Source: Prochlorococcus sp. AG-315-C08
GTDB taxonomy: Bacteria > Cyanobacteriota > Cyanobacteriia > PCC-6307 > Cyanobiaceae
Assembly: GCA_003284185.1 (NCBI GenBank)
Contig: QBWB01000005.1
Coordinates: forward strand, 1-42,261
DNA length: 42,261 bases
Reading direction: 5' to 3'
Shown here piece by piece: positions 1-6,962 of this stretch. A program made the position numbers and the translations under genes. Each line of letters begins with the position of its first letter. Position 1 is the stretch's first letter. The notes beneath the pieces are model-generated. The model did not search any database and was not told the DNA's origin. It was given only the letters and a program-made list of their open reading frames with translations.

Positions 1-60
1 CAAGAAAAGCTAGAAAGGCTCCAGCTTCGGAAAAATAAAGCGATAAACCACTCCGTTTAA
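1..60 (+). CDS. C-terminal end of a protein cut by the window edge
   Basis: Frame 1 is open from the first base and gives 19 charged residues ending in NKAINHSV before TAA at 58-60. The composition (Lys, Glu, Arg, Gln) fits the end of a cytosolic protein or a helical tail. The family cannot be recognised from this piece. A small stem-loop follows directly (68-86), as expected at a gene end. Confidence 0.5.
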   Translation, partial: QEKLERLQLRKNKAINHSV

Positions 61-93
61 GCGGATTGAGAGGTGCAACTCCTCTCTGTGGTT
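46..93 (+). terminator. Branched hairpin at the end of the first gene
   Basis: GAGAGG (68-73) pairs with CCTCTC (81-86). TCCG (52-55) can pair with CGGA (62-65), and AACCAC (46-51) with GTGGTT (88-93), so the stretch can fold as a three-way junction that includes the stop codon of the upstream gene. There is no long T run, so if it is a terminator it is an unusual one. A small structured RNA is the alternative. Confidence 0.35.
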
Positions 94-214
94 ATTGACT
101 AAGTGTTTTGATCTTGATACGACGTTTTTATATTTATGGTTAATCATTCAATTAAAATACTTTGCTCAAAGCCTTTAGATGATTTAGTTTTCTTCAAGGA
201 GTTATAAGGATATT

Positions 215-553
215 TTAGTCAGTAATTATTAACCTAGAGTTGCAGAGGGTATTGAAAACCCTCTTCTTACGTGTTGATTGACCTTCGATTGGTCTAAGTA
301 TGTCTAATATTGAGGCCATACAACTTATTTCCAGAGAGTTGCGAGCTATTAACGCTGCATCACAAACGATATCATCTGCAATTTGTGGTCTTACACCAGT
401 GAATTTTACCTTTTGAATAGATGCTATTAATGCTTTTTCTAAATATTCAATTTGGTCATCGTTGAGTGATTTTCTATTTGCATAATCCAACAAGACTGAA
501 GAGATAGTCATAAATTTAATTATATAGATTAATTTTTCGAAAGGGTTCGCCAT
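215..553 (-). CDS. Small conserved helical protein of unknown function (112 aa)
   Basis: An ATG start directly follows the TAA of the upstream 42-aa gene (554-682), so the two are almost certainly one operon with coupled translation. No signal peptide or clear membrane segment; a mixed helical protein. Its C-terminal part (ASILDILRPIEGQSTRKKRV) resembles the C-terminal part of the protein at 3190-3459 (VVLDRLCPVKAGQPRTLI), and both carry an IEYLE/IELLE helix earlier, which suggests distant paralogues. Function not recognised. Confidence 0.75.
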   Translation of the reverse strand: MANPFEKLIYIIKFMTISSVLLDYANRKSLNDDQIEYLEKALIASIQKVKFTGVRPQIADDIVCDAALIARNSLEISCMASILDILRPIEGQSTRKKRVFNTLCNSRLIITD

Positions 554-682
554 TTATTCATTTTTATTTTTATTGACTATTGGGTCTTTGTTCTTATCAA
601 CCTTATAGGCATCCAGTGCTTCATTTGTTCTTCCAGGAATAAATGGGTTTTTACCTTTTGCTGCTTTTTTGCTTCTTGCCAT
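554..682 (-). CDS. Small basic protein (42 aa), first gene of a two-gene operon
   Basis: An ATG opens a 42-residue lysine-rich frame (starts MARSKKAAKGKNPF, then IPGRTNEALDAYKVDK). TAA at 554-556 is followed immediately by the ATG of the 112-aa gene, an arrangement unlikely by chance. The basic N-terminus could bind nucleic acid or the ribosome, but nothing specific is recognised. A GAGAA stretch before the start is a plausible weak ribosome-binding site. Confidence 0.6.
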   Translation of the reverse strand: MARSKKAAKGKNPFIPGRTNEALDAYKVDKNKDPIVNKNKNE

Positions 683-747
683 GCGTTCTCAATTTCTTTC
701 TTAGCTACATGATCATCATTGAAATTGTTATACAGCTTAAGAAGATA

Positions 748-819
748 TCAACTACTTAAAATTAATACTCCTAGCCCTAATAAAACAATATTTCCTCGAT
801 ATTTACGACAACTAACCAA
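748..819 (-). CDS. Possible very short membrane peptide (23 aa, TTG start)
   Basis: An open minus-strand frame runs from about 895 to 748 without an ATG. The last part reads SCRKYRGN followed by one hydrophobic segment (IVLLGLGVLILSS), a positive-inside membrane peptide pattern. TTG at 819 is the only usual start near it. It could also be the end of a gene that has lost its start. Confidence 0.25.
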   Translation of the reverse strand: MVSCRKYRGNIVLLGLGVLILSS

Positions 820-1330
820 GAATTTGTGCGAATTGTCTATAAATAAAAAAAAGCTATCAAAAGACTTTAATTTTAGATTTTTTGAAAAACACTAGTAATT
901 TAGTTGATTCAACTTATAAGGCAGTCAATATCCTCTCGCTATTGTTTTCCCCTTCTCTACAATGCCTGTTAACTTTATTTATAGGGTTTAGGTGGCGACT
1001 TAGTAATTTCATATAAACAACTTTCGTAGCTTTTATATTGTTTGAGACATGACTTTTTTATCTCATATTTATTTCTTTGATTTTACGTCACGAAATCTAC
1101 GCTATAGTTGAAAACTATGTTGTAGCAATCATGTTCAGTTATAGACACCTTTTGTATATATCGGATTTATATTATACTTATTAGGTTTAAATCATATTTT
1201 CTTTTGGCTCTCTTTTATAGCTTTTCTACCTTTTTTTAGAGTTTTGCCTATCCACCAAGATAATGTTCATAAAAAGATAGCTGTTAATGTCAATATAGAA
1301 AGTATTGATGAATTCAAGGTTTACACACAT
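820..1330. other. Intergenic stretch without recognised genes
   Basis: AT-rich sequence with no convincing frame on either strand. The frame that continues into the next gene is open from 1244, but the first plausible start with a signal peptide behind it is the ATG at 1331. Confidence 0.5.
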
Positions 1331-1570
1331 ATGAATCAAACATTAAATGCATTAATTGCTTGTTCTCTCTCTCTTCTTTTTGTTTTTATCCCCTTCTCTA
1401 CTGTAATTAGGGGTGAGTCTAATTTTAAAACTAATGAGAGTAATTCTAGTCGAGAGCTAATGGATAAAAAGAATATTGATGATCTTTTAGGACCTGATCC
1501 TTATCTTTTTGATCCAGGGAACCATATGGATGGATTCGATCCGACACAACGACAAGGCAGTAATAATTAA
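1331..1570 (+). CDS. Secreted or membrane-anchored small acidic protein (79 aa)
   Basis: The ATG at 1331 gives an N-terminal hydrophobic segment (LNALIACSLSLLFVFIPF, residues 5-22) typical of a signal peptide or anchor; longer starts at 1244 would place a hydrophilic stretch in front of it. The mature part is polar and ends in a motif IDDLLGPDPYLFDPGN. The same kind of tail (MEDIFGSDQVFPFPPG) closes the secreted protein at 5316-5561, and a broken copy (LDDLLVLDTIFA) lies at 1963-2158, so this is a local family of exported small proteins. Function unknown. Confidence 0.65.
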   Translation: MNQTLNALIACSLSLLFVFIPFSTVIRGESNFKTNESNSSRELMDKKNIDDLLGPDPYLFDPGNHMDGFDPTQRQGSNN

Positions 1571-1729
1571 GGTGATGGGTCTTTTCGGAATCGGTTTTAT
1601 ACTTCTTTTGAAGTTGAATATTACTATTTGCTGATAAATGAGAGTATTAGCTAAGAATTTGAGGATAAATTCACTTGCGATAGTGCCTCTTTATTGTTTA
1701 TATCAAAGTTATATTAATGAGGTGATCTT

Positions 1730-1890
1730 ATGAAGTTACAAACTTTTTTAGCGTCCCTAAAAATGAAATAGGTGACATTGTGAGAAGGCATGAATCAGTT
1801 AATAAAGAAATGAAAGTAGTTTCTTCCTATTGGGAAAAAGAGTGTAAAGCTAATCCATCATCTCCTGCATGTCTGATTTTTGAGGATTGA
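1730..1890 (+). pseudogene. Frameshifted small gene (about 53 aa)
   Basis: A good ribosome-binding site (GAGGTGAT at 1719-1726) precedes the ATG at 1730, but this frame ends after 13 codons. One missing T in the run of six at about 1743-1748 would join it to a long second frame reading VPKNEIGDIVRRHESVNKEM, then SSYWEKECKANPSSPACLIF and a TGA at 1888. The coherent downstream peptide and strong start site show that this was one gene. It could be a real mutation, a sequencing error in a homopolymer, or (less likely) programmed slippage. Confidence 0.6.
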
Positions 1891-1962
1891 AAATCTTTAA
1901 AAAGGTAGCGGATTGATGTTTCTTTTTATATCTAGATAAATTAAAAGTTTTTCTTGTTCCCT

Positions 1963-2158
1963 ATGAGAAAAACTTTAAAAGTTTTATTTGCAGTTTGACT
2001 AGGAATATTTTGTACCTTAGTTTCTTCATCAATACAGTCCAGGTATATCAACTTTAATTACTTGTGATGTAGATAATATTCAATAATCGGTAAACGAAAA
2101 GAGTCTTGATGATCTCTTAGTACTTGATACAATTTTTGCTTTGAGCCTTCAAGCATAG
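1963..2158 (+). pseudogene. Decayed copy of the local secreted-peptide family
   Basis: ATG at 1963 opens a signal-peptide-like start (MRKTLKVLFAV) stopped by TGA at 1996. The same frame then reads LGIFCTLVSSSIQS before another stop. Near the end a frame reads ESLDDLLVLDTIFA up to TAG at 2156, matching the tail motif of the proteins at 1331-1570 and 5316-5561. Hydrophobic start plus family tail, with at least two stops in between, indicates a dead paralogue. Confidence 0.5.
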
Positions 2159-2224
2159 GAATCTTTCCAACTCTAGATAAAGGTTTTAAAGATCAGTAAT
2201 AAAAAATTTTAAATTCTGCTTGGT

Positions 2225-2437
2225 TTATTTTTTAAGTAAAATCTCTAAGCGCTTTTTTTGTTCAGATAATGAATAATTCTTTTCTTTTCTTTTGGCATTC
2301 ATTCTTCTTTCTATCGCCTTATCTGCTTGTCTAGAGAGATTCATTTTCCTGATAAATATAAGGATGGTTACACCAGCAAAGAGTACAGCTAAAGAACCTA
2401 GTGGAACTAATGTTGGGCTGAATTCATCCATTAGCAT
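2225..2437 (-). CDS. Single-pass membrane protein (70 aa)
   Basis: The N-terminal hydrophobic segment (LGSLAVLFAGVTILIFI, about residues 13-29) is followed by a strongly basic tail rich in Lys and Arg, so the C-terminus should face the cytoplasm. The ATG overlaps the stop codon of the 54-aa gene upstream (TAATG), so translation is probably coupled. No known domain. An opposite-strand frame over the same bases is judged to be a shadow. Confidence 0.65.
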   Translation of the reverse strand: MLMDEFSPTLVPLGSLAVLFAGVTILIFIRKMNLSRQADKAIERRMNAKRKEKNYSLSEQKKRLEILLKK

Positions 2438-2601
2438 TAGTAATTACAAGAGTTGTACAAGCGATTGGCTTTCTGCTGATCTTCATATTTTTTGAGTTTC
2501 CCTTCTAATTCTTGCATTTCCTTTTCAGCTTGAGCAATTAAAGCTAGTGACCATTTCCAGTTACGTTCAGTACAATGTTTCTTTGCTGATTCCCAATCCA
2601 T
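2437..2601 (-). CDS. Small Trp-rich, coiled protein (54 aa)
   Basis: The ATG gives MDWESAKKHCTERNWKW followed by an amphipathic Glu/Lys/Gln-rich helix (AEKEMQELEGKLKKYEDQQ), probably a short coiled coil. The stop codon shares one base with the next gene's ATG (TAATG at 2439-2435), which supports both genes and suggests that they act together, perhaps with the helix protein tethered to the membrane peptide. The MDW start recalls the protein at 3190-3459 (MDWKTSLDW). Function unknown. Confidence 0.65.
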   Translation of the reverse strand: MDWESAKKHCTERNWKWSLALIAQAEKEMQELEGKLKKYEDQQKANRLYNSCNY

Positions 2602-2809
2602 ACTTGTAGTTAAAAATAGAGGCTTTTATAATTATAAATCTTTTATAAACATAAATGAACAAGCCTTAGCAAAAACAATGTGATTTTTTTTCATAATTTT
2701 TGGGTCAATGGATCTTTCCGATAATTCTAAGTTTTGTACTTCAATGATCTGAACCTTTATAAACATAATACAAGTCTTGCTGGCTTAAGTTTAAAACTAT
2801 AAATAAAGA

Positions 2810-2991
2810 ATGGAAACATCTTTCGCTTTGAGACTTTTTCTTAGCCGTATTATTTTGTCTATGGGGCCATTGATTTTGTTCGTGCTAAGACAGCTGTTTC
2901 TTTAGAGAATATGTGTAATTCAAGTGCTTTATTTGGTGAACTTTAATTTTGTAGTGATAGAGCTGTTTGGTGTCATCAATATTTTAGGTAA
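2810..2991 (+). pseudogene. Broken small exported protein
   Basis: ATG at 2810 gives a hydrophobic N-terminal part (FALRLFLSRIILSMGPLILF). A frame change near 2880 then joins to a coherent cysteine-containing piece (AKTAVSLENMCNSSALFGEL) ending at TAA 2944-2946, and the same frame goes on to CSDRAVWCHQYFR before a second TAA. A signal peptide followed by a Cys-rich tail, broken by one frameshift and one stop, is the best reading. Confidence 0.4.
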
Positions 2992-3003
2992 GTACTGCGC
3001 ATT

Positions 3004-3141
3004 TCATCCTCCTTCCTGTCTTTGATGCCATATCGCTGGTGTTTCTCCCCTGTTGCGATAATAACTGCATTGCTTCAACGTCTTTTTAGAGTTAGATATA
3101 CCTCCTCCTGCTAGAAGCCTTTGTTTGCCTACCTGAATCAT
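3004..3141 (-). CDS. Small basic protein (45 aa), unknown
   Basis: The ATG at 3141 opens a 45-residue frame with a Gly-rich basic start (GKQRLLAGGGISNSKK) and a distinctive end (CSYYRNRGETPAIWHQRQEG). The unusual Tyr, Trp and His content looks like constrained coding sequence rather than a chance frame in AT-rich DNA. It lies just downstream of the 3190-3459 gene on the same strand and may belong to that operon. Confidence 0.5.
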   Translation of the reverse strand: MIQVGKQRLLAGGGISNSKKTLKQCSYYRNRGETPAIWHQRQEGG

Positions 3142-3189
3142 TCATATGTAGTAATACACTTTTGTTTAAAGAGGGTTTAACTAATTTGA

Positions 3190-3459
3190 CTATTTTCTTA
3201 ATTTGTCGATTATTAAAGTTCTTGGTTGTCCAGCTTTTACTGGACATAGACGATCTAGGACTACTGCAACAGCTTTAATCCATAGACTATTATATGGAAT
3301 TCCGGTTTGAGTACAGATATGTTTTGGAGCTACTTCTAATTTAACTTCATTATTATTTGCTTTTAATACCTGTTGATATTCATTTTCTAAAAGTTCAATA
3401 TCTTTGTTATCTAGTGTATTGCCTGAGCAATACCAATCAAGAGATGTCTTCCAGTCCAT
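3190..3459 (-). CDS. Small conserved protein of unknown function (89 aa)
   Basis: The ATG at 3459 (MDWKTSLDWYCSG) is preferred over a TTG two codons upstream. It follows the stop of the LOG-family gene by a few bases, so the two are likely co-transcribed. Residues IELLENEYQ and the tail VVLDRLCPVKAGQPRTLIID match the layout of the protein at 215-553, so they look like distant paralogues. No membrane segment. Confidence 0.65.
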   Translation of the reverse strand: MDWKTSLDWYCSGNTLDNKDIELLENEYQQVLKANNNEVKLEVAPKHICTQTGIPYNSLWIKAVAVVLDRLCPVKAGQPRTLIIDKLRK

Positions 3460-3465
3460 AAGCAA

Positions 3466-4314
3466 CTAACGACTTATAATGTCCCAAGCCTCAGAGGCAC
3501 TATCTGCATATTCAAAGAGATTAAGATCGTTGTCTTTTATCAGTCCATAATCGGCAAGAAGTTGAAAATTAATAACCTTAGACCAATATTCTCTGCCAAA
3601 AAGAATAATTGGGATCTGATTTTTCATTCCAGTTTGACGTAGCGTTAATAGTTCAAATAATTCATCAAACGTTCCAAACCCTCCGGGAAAAAATACTGCT
3701 GCTACAGAACGCATAACAAAGTGAAATTTACGTAATGCAAAGTAATTAAATTTAAAGCAAAGTCCTGGGGTGATAAATGAATTTGGATGTTGTTCGTTTG
3801 GAAGACTGACATTTAATCCAATCGATTTACAGTCCGCATCAAAAGCACCTCTATTAGCAGCCTCCATTATCCCTGGCCCACCTCCGGTGACAATGACGTG
3901 AGAGCCACAGGAAGTGATTTGGTTTTTTCTTGAGACGATCCTGGCGAACTCTCTGGCTGAATCATAGTAATGAGAAATTGAATCTAAATTCTTGAGTCGT
4001 TCTAAGTCCCTTTTATGGTTTTTCGCTTTTGGATTTTTGAAAAATGAGTTCTTGGCTATTTGAATTTGTCTATTTATAAAATCTTTTTCGGATAGGCTTG
4101 CACCTCCAAAAACAATGATCGTAGACAATATATTTTGTTCCTCTAAGATTTTTTCTGGTTTAGTGATCTCTAGGAGCATTCTTACTCCACGCATCTCATC
4201 GCTGTTCAACAATTCTTTATCCTCATGTGCCAGTTGATAATTTCTTGAACTAATAATTAGTTCAAGATTTTTATTTACTAGGTCAATGTTGTTACTACGC
4301 TGTTTCTCTTTCAC
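3466..4314 (-). CDS. LOG-family protein (possible cytokinin riboside 5'-monophosphate phosphoribohydrolase)
   Basis: A 282-residue protein with the two hallmark motifs of the LOG / former lysine decarboxylase-like family: GGGPGIMEAANRG (residues 144-156) and PGGFGTFDE (210-218). Family members with these motifs hydrolyse the N-glycosidic bond of nucleoside monophosphates, releasing a base and ribose 5-phosphate; some make free cytokinins, others act on other nucleotides. The N-terminal 60 residues are an extension found in longer members of the family. Cytosolic. The small gene at 3190-3459 follows within a few bases, so an operon is likely. The exact substrate is not visible. Confidence 0.85.
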   Translation of the reverse strand: MKEKQRSNNIDLVNKNLELIISSRNYQLAHEDKELLNSDEMRGVRMLLEITKPEKILEEQNILSTIIVFGGASLSEKDFINRQIQIAKNSFFKNPKAKNHKRDLERLKNLDSISHYYDSAREFARIVSRKNQITSCGSHVIVTGGGPGIMEAANRGAFDADCKSIGLNVSLPNEQHPNSFITPGLCFKFNYFALRKFHFVMRSVAAVFFPGGFGTFDELFELLTLRQTGMKNQIPIILFGREYWSKVINFQLLADYGLIKDNDLNLFEYADSASEAWDIISR

Positions 4315-4442
4315 TTTAAGATTTCTCCAAAGTTATGAATTTCATTAAGTAGTAATTAAACGAATAATGCATAGAGTCAATTCTCTACTTGTAAGTTTAT
4401 AACTTCTGATCGGAGTTTTTGTCACGGTTGAAAGCTTATTAG

Positions 4443-4784
4443 TTACATCCCCATTGCTCTTTTGAGCTTCGTTGCTTCATCCATTCCCTCCATGATTGTG
4501 AAGGTTGAGTTTTGTGTGGCAGCCTTACGAATCTTAGATAATTCAATATATTCATCTGATTCATAGGCCTCTACTGCTATGCGCATGGTAGGGAACTCAG
4601 TAATAACAGCTAAATTTGCACTTTCAGTATTCTCTTTACCTGCTGGTTCAGTATCTTTTGCAAATACCTTTCCGCCAACTTCTTTTAGCCAAGGTCTTAC
4701 TTTCTCTACATACTCAGCAAATAATTCTTGATCAGTCACTTTTGAAGTTGAAATCCAGTAGCCTTTTGCATCTTTTTTATCCAT
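4443..4784 (-). CDS. DUF1330 family protein (113 aa)
   Basis: The sequence begins KGYWISTSKVTDQELFAEYVEKV and continues with AVITEFPTMRIAVEAYESDEY, the standard order of the ferredoxin-like alpha/beta barrel family DUF1330: a GYW strand, a Y...V helix, then an EFP strand and an A..AY.S.EY helix. These small cytosolic proteins are probably dimers; no reaction is established. Family assignment is strong, function unknown. Confidence 0.8.
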   Translation of the reverse strand: MDKKDAKGYWISTSKVTDQELFAEYVEKVRPWLKEVGGKVFAKDTEPAGKENTESANLAVITEFPTMRIAVEAYESDEYIELSKIRKAATQNSTFTIMEGMDEATKLKRAMGM

Positions 4785-4837
4785 GTTGATTTTTTGTTCT
4801 TTTCTGGGAATATAGCGATAAAAAGTCTATGTCAAAA

Positions 4838-5245
4838 TTATTTCCATAGACTTTTGTTTTTCAGAAGATCTTCGATATTTGGCCACGCTGCAATTAATTC
4901 TTTTAATGCTTGTCGATTTGGTGCATATAAAATGCATGAAAAGGCACTAATCACATATAAGAAAAACCAGGTTGAATTTAGCGAATAAACAGTAACGAAA
5001 GAGAATAGAAAACTACCTATGAAGATAAAAAATAATAATCTATTAATAACCTCAAGAGGAGATTTCCTTAACCGCCTAAGACGTTCTTTAGATGATTTTC
5101 TTCTTTTAATCTTTTTTATTTCTTGTTCTTCTTTTATAATTCTGGCTTTTTCTTGATCCAATGCTTCATTTGATCTCACTAGATCTGCTATTTCTTCGCT
5201 TGATAAGTTCTCAAGAGGTTCAGACCCTTTTTTAACGGATGTCAT
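4838..5245 (-). CDS. Membrane protein with charged N-terminal coiled coil (135 aa)
   Basis: Residues 1-65 are highly charged (Glu/Lys/Arg, likely helical, ending in a very basic KKIKRRKSSKERLRRLRK stretch). Two hydrophobic segments follow (about 70-88 and 92-107) and then a short cytosolic tail. The basic block before the first helix puts the N-terminus in the cytoplasm. Topology resembles small cyanobacterial thylakoid assembly proteins, but I cannot assign a family. Confidence 0.65.
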   Translation of the reverse strand: MTSVKKGSEPLENLSSEEIADLVRSNEALDQEKARIIKEEQEIKKIKRRKSSKERLRRLRKSPLEVINRLLFFIFIGSFLFSFVTVYSLNSTWFFLYVISAFSCILYAPNRQALKELIAAWPNIEDLLKNKSLWK

Positions 5246-5315
5246 AATTTCAGAAGTCTAATAGGTATGATTTTTATCCATTCCTAGATTACTAACGCGA
5301 ACCAATAAATATTAC

Positions 5316-5561
5316 TTAATTTCCTAAACCGGGAGGAAAAGGAAAAACTTGATCGCTTCCAAAAATATCTTCCATACTCCTTTCATTCTTTTGTAGTTCG
5401 AGATCTCTATTCTCTTCAGATGGATCATTTAGCATTTCGATAGAATCCCCTTTTCCATAATCTTCTGGTGGTACCCAGCCTTGTATTGCTGCCTCAGTCT
5501 TAACCCAACCTGAAAAGACGATGGAACAAATTAAAACTAAAGAGAGAAGTAGGTCTTTCAT
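5316..5561 (-). CDS. Exported small acidic protein (81 aa)
   Basis: Residues 1-24 form a clear signal peptide (MKDLLLSLVLICSIVFSGW, cleavage perhaps after TEA). The mature protein is acidic and ends MEDIFGSDQVFPFPPG, the tail seen in the exported protein at 1331-1570. Expected in the periplasm or thylakoid lumen. Function unknown. Confidence 0.65.
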   Translation of the reverse strand: MKDLLLSLVLICSIVFSGWVKTEAAIQGWVPPEDYGKGDSIEMLNDPSEENRDLELQKNERSMEDIFGSDQVFPFPPGLGN

Positions 5562-5689
5562 AAATTTATCCTCTCATCACTTGGTTTGTTGTTTAGTTGT
5601 TTTTTGATTTAACTTTAGATCTTGTAAAGACTTTTCTTTGAATTTTCTAATTATGGTCAATATTTTCCACTTTAAATCTATCTGTTAGT

Positions 5690-5824
5690 TCAATCAGCAT
5701 TTTGTTGGACTGGTATCATCATTCCACCACTATCATCGTCGTCGTCTCCAAATCCGAAAAACAACCATGTAATAGCAAAAACAGCTATTGCACCAGATAA
5801 TGTCAATTCTTGGAATTCATTCAA
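5690..5824 (-). CDS. Small membrane protein with acidic run (about 44 aa)
   Basis: The frame gives one hydrophobic segment (SGAIAVFAITWLFFGFG) followed by DDDDDSGGMMIPVQQ. There is no ATG in frame; TTG at 5824 or a second TTG 18 bases later are the possible starts. The same layout (membrane helix, five Asp, Gly-rich, Met-Pro-Val) is found in the protein at 10171-10347, so the frame is very likely coding. Function unknown; probably a small membrane-complex subunit or assembly factor (inference). Confidence 0.55.
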   Translation of the reverse strand: MNEFQELTLSGAIAVFAITWLFFGFGDDDDDSGGMMIPVQQNAD

Positions 5825-5880
5825 AGCTTTTTTTATTGTGGTTGAAGGAACCTAGCCTCTTTTTTGCTGAAGTTGATTAT

Positions 5881-6033
5881 CTAAACGTTTTTTCTTGTTA
5901 AATTGTTTAAACTTATTTTTATGACTAATGGAAGAATTAACCAAAAGAGTGGAAGATCTTGAGCGTCGAGTCCAGCACTTAGAAGCAGTGCTGCAATACC
6001 AAGTAAGAAAAAGCAAATAAGTTCTGTCGACAT
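5881..6033 (-). CDS. Small two-segment membrane protein (50 aa)
   Basis: The ATG lies directly behind the TAA of the 64-aa gene 6034-6228, so the two are probably translated together. The peptide is hydrophobic in two blocks (LICFFLLGIAALLLS and LPLFWLILPLVIKI) with a short acidic loop and a basic tail. It fully overlaps a 30-aa gene read on the other strand (5928-6020); both frames look constrained. Confidence 0.5.
   Translation of the reverse strand: MSTELICFFLLGIAALLLSAGLDAQDLPLFWLILPLVIKISLNNLTRKNV
5928..6020 (+). CDS. Coiled-coil micro-protein (30 aa), antisense to another small gene
   Basis: An ATG opens MEELTKRVEDLERRVQHLEA followed by a short basic end. It has near-perfect heptad spacing of hydrophobic residues (leucine-zipper type). 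It lies wholly inside the minus-strand gene 5881-6033, so only one may be expressed as protein. The heptad regularity argues that this one is real. Confidence 0.4.
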   Translation: MEELTKRVEDLERRVQHLEAVLQYQVRKSK

Positions 6034-6228
6034 TTATCCAATACCTGGGATGTCAAAAGGGAGTTTTTCTTCTAATGTCACCAAATATTTTTGAACAACT
6101 GGGATGCGTAATAACGCAAGAGGTAACAATATATTTAAAGCAATCCAAGCTCCTCCAATAATGGGGCCCCATTGTCCGGCTTTTTTTAGAAAACTCATTT
6201 GGTTATTTTGTTCTTGCTTTTGATTCAT
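6034..6228 (-). CDS. Small membrane protein (64 aa)
   Basis: Polar Gln/Asn-rich start, then GQWGPIIGGAWIALNILLPLALLRIPVV as one or two membrane segments (shown in parts: GGAWIALN, ILLPLALLRI), and a conserved-looking end KLPFDIPGIG. The TAA is followed at once by the ATG of the 50-aa gene. Likely an inner or thylakoid membrane protein of unknown role. Confidence 0.65.
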   Translation of the reverse strand: MNQKQEQNNQMSFLKKAGQWGPIIGGAWIALNILLPLALLRIPVVQKYLVTLEEKLPFDIPGIG

Positions 6229-6466
6229 AGTTTTTTATTTAATTTATTTGTATCTAGTTGATCTAACAAGCTTAAACTTCCTATTTTCAGTCCAAAAGCT
6301 TATAAAAGCAATGGGCATTAAGGCTGATTGCTTTGGAGCAGAAACAGAGTAAAAATATGAATATCGAACTCAGAGGCACCTATTATGGTCGACATTCCAC
6401 CTGAGTATTTAAGAGAAGCGAATTGAATTCTGGTTCCTGCTCCAACATTCTCAATATAATAGTGGG

Positions 6467-6647
6467 CAGTTCGTCTGAAGCGACAAGGATCAATGATTTA
6501 GGTGAGTCAATTCAGTCGAAACTCCTCTGCATCGTTTAGGTGCCCTATAGGAGAAAAGCCTTTCAACTAGAAACTTGGCCCCAGGTGCCATTTACAGAAG
6601 CTTCCAAAAAAACGATAAAGAAAAGGGCCTTTTAAGGCCCTTTTCTT
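6467..6647 (+). ncRNA. Probable small RNA in repeat copy 1
   Basis: A -10 box TATAAT (6455-6460) stands about 7 bases upstream, and a strong intrinsic terminator closes the segment. About 180 bases between them have no open frame, higher GC than the surroundings and several short stems (for example CTCCT with AGGAG, ACTTGG with CCAGGT). The length would suit a 6S-type RNA, but I cannot show the 6S fold and do not assign a family. The identical copy is at 11011-11191. Confidence 0.45.
6618..6647. terminator. Strong bidirectional terminator hairpin
   Basis: AAGAAAAGGGCC (6618-6629) pairs perfectly with GGCCCTTTTCTT (636-647 of the same block). The T-rich right arm gives a U tract for plus transcripts and the A-rich left arm gives one for minus transcripts. 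Confidence 0.75.
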
Positions 6648-6962
6648 ATGGCTAATTTATATTTAGCTGTAAGCATTCGGCCTTTCAAAGATGAAGACCC
6701 AAAAGAGAATTCAGAATAAGATTATGTTGAACAACTAATTACTAAAAGTAGTTATTGGTGCTTCTGTGTAGGAGGACTGACGCTCTTTTCTTTTTATAAT
6801 CAACCTTCTGATGTTCAGGATAAAAAAGGAGGTTGTTCTAATATGTTCAATATAGATAGAACAATTAACCTATCCCTGCGCAGTATTATTTACTTAAGGT
6901 CTCTAAAAGTTATTTTCTCTAAAGTTTATTTTTTATTGCAGTCTTCCTCTTTTGGTAGTTGA
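6648..6962 (+). pseudogene. Interrupted reading frame spanning the end of repeat copy 1
   Basis: ATG at 6648 directly after the terminator gives 23 codons (begins MANLYLAVSIRPFKDEDPK) to TAA at 6717. The same frame then stays open for another 81 codons (DYVEQLITKSSYWCFCVGG and onward) past the repeat edge to TGA at 6960. The long open stretch after a single stop suggests a gene fragment carried in the repeat. It could also be chance. Confidence 0.3.

Larger units (their letters stand above)
6272..6897. repeat. 626-bp perfect direct repeat, copy 1
   Basis: Every base that I compared is the same as in 10816-11441 (constant offset 4544, no gaps). The flanks differ at once on both sides. Both copies begin and end with TTAA, which could be a target-site duplication of a small mobile element, or chance in AT-rich DNA. 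No terminal inverted repeat or transposase is visible. The content is a probable small RNA gene with terminator (6467-6647) and a short interrupted reading frame. Confidence 0.9.

Noticed and set aside
2292-2495. Plus-strand open frame of 67 codons
   Set aside because: Shadow of the coupled minus genes 2225-2437 and 2437-2601.
4794-4988. Plus-strand frame of 64 codons
   Set aside because: Overlaps the end of the minus-strand membrane protein gene; no start site support.
6272-6897. Insertion sequence with transposase
   Set aside because: The repeat has no long open frame and no terminal inverted repeats; only the TTAA ends hint at transposition.
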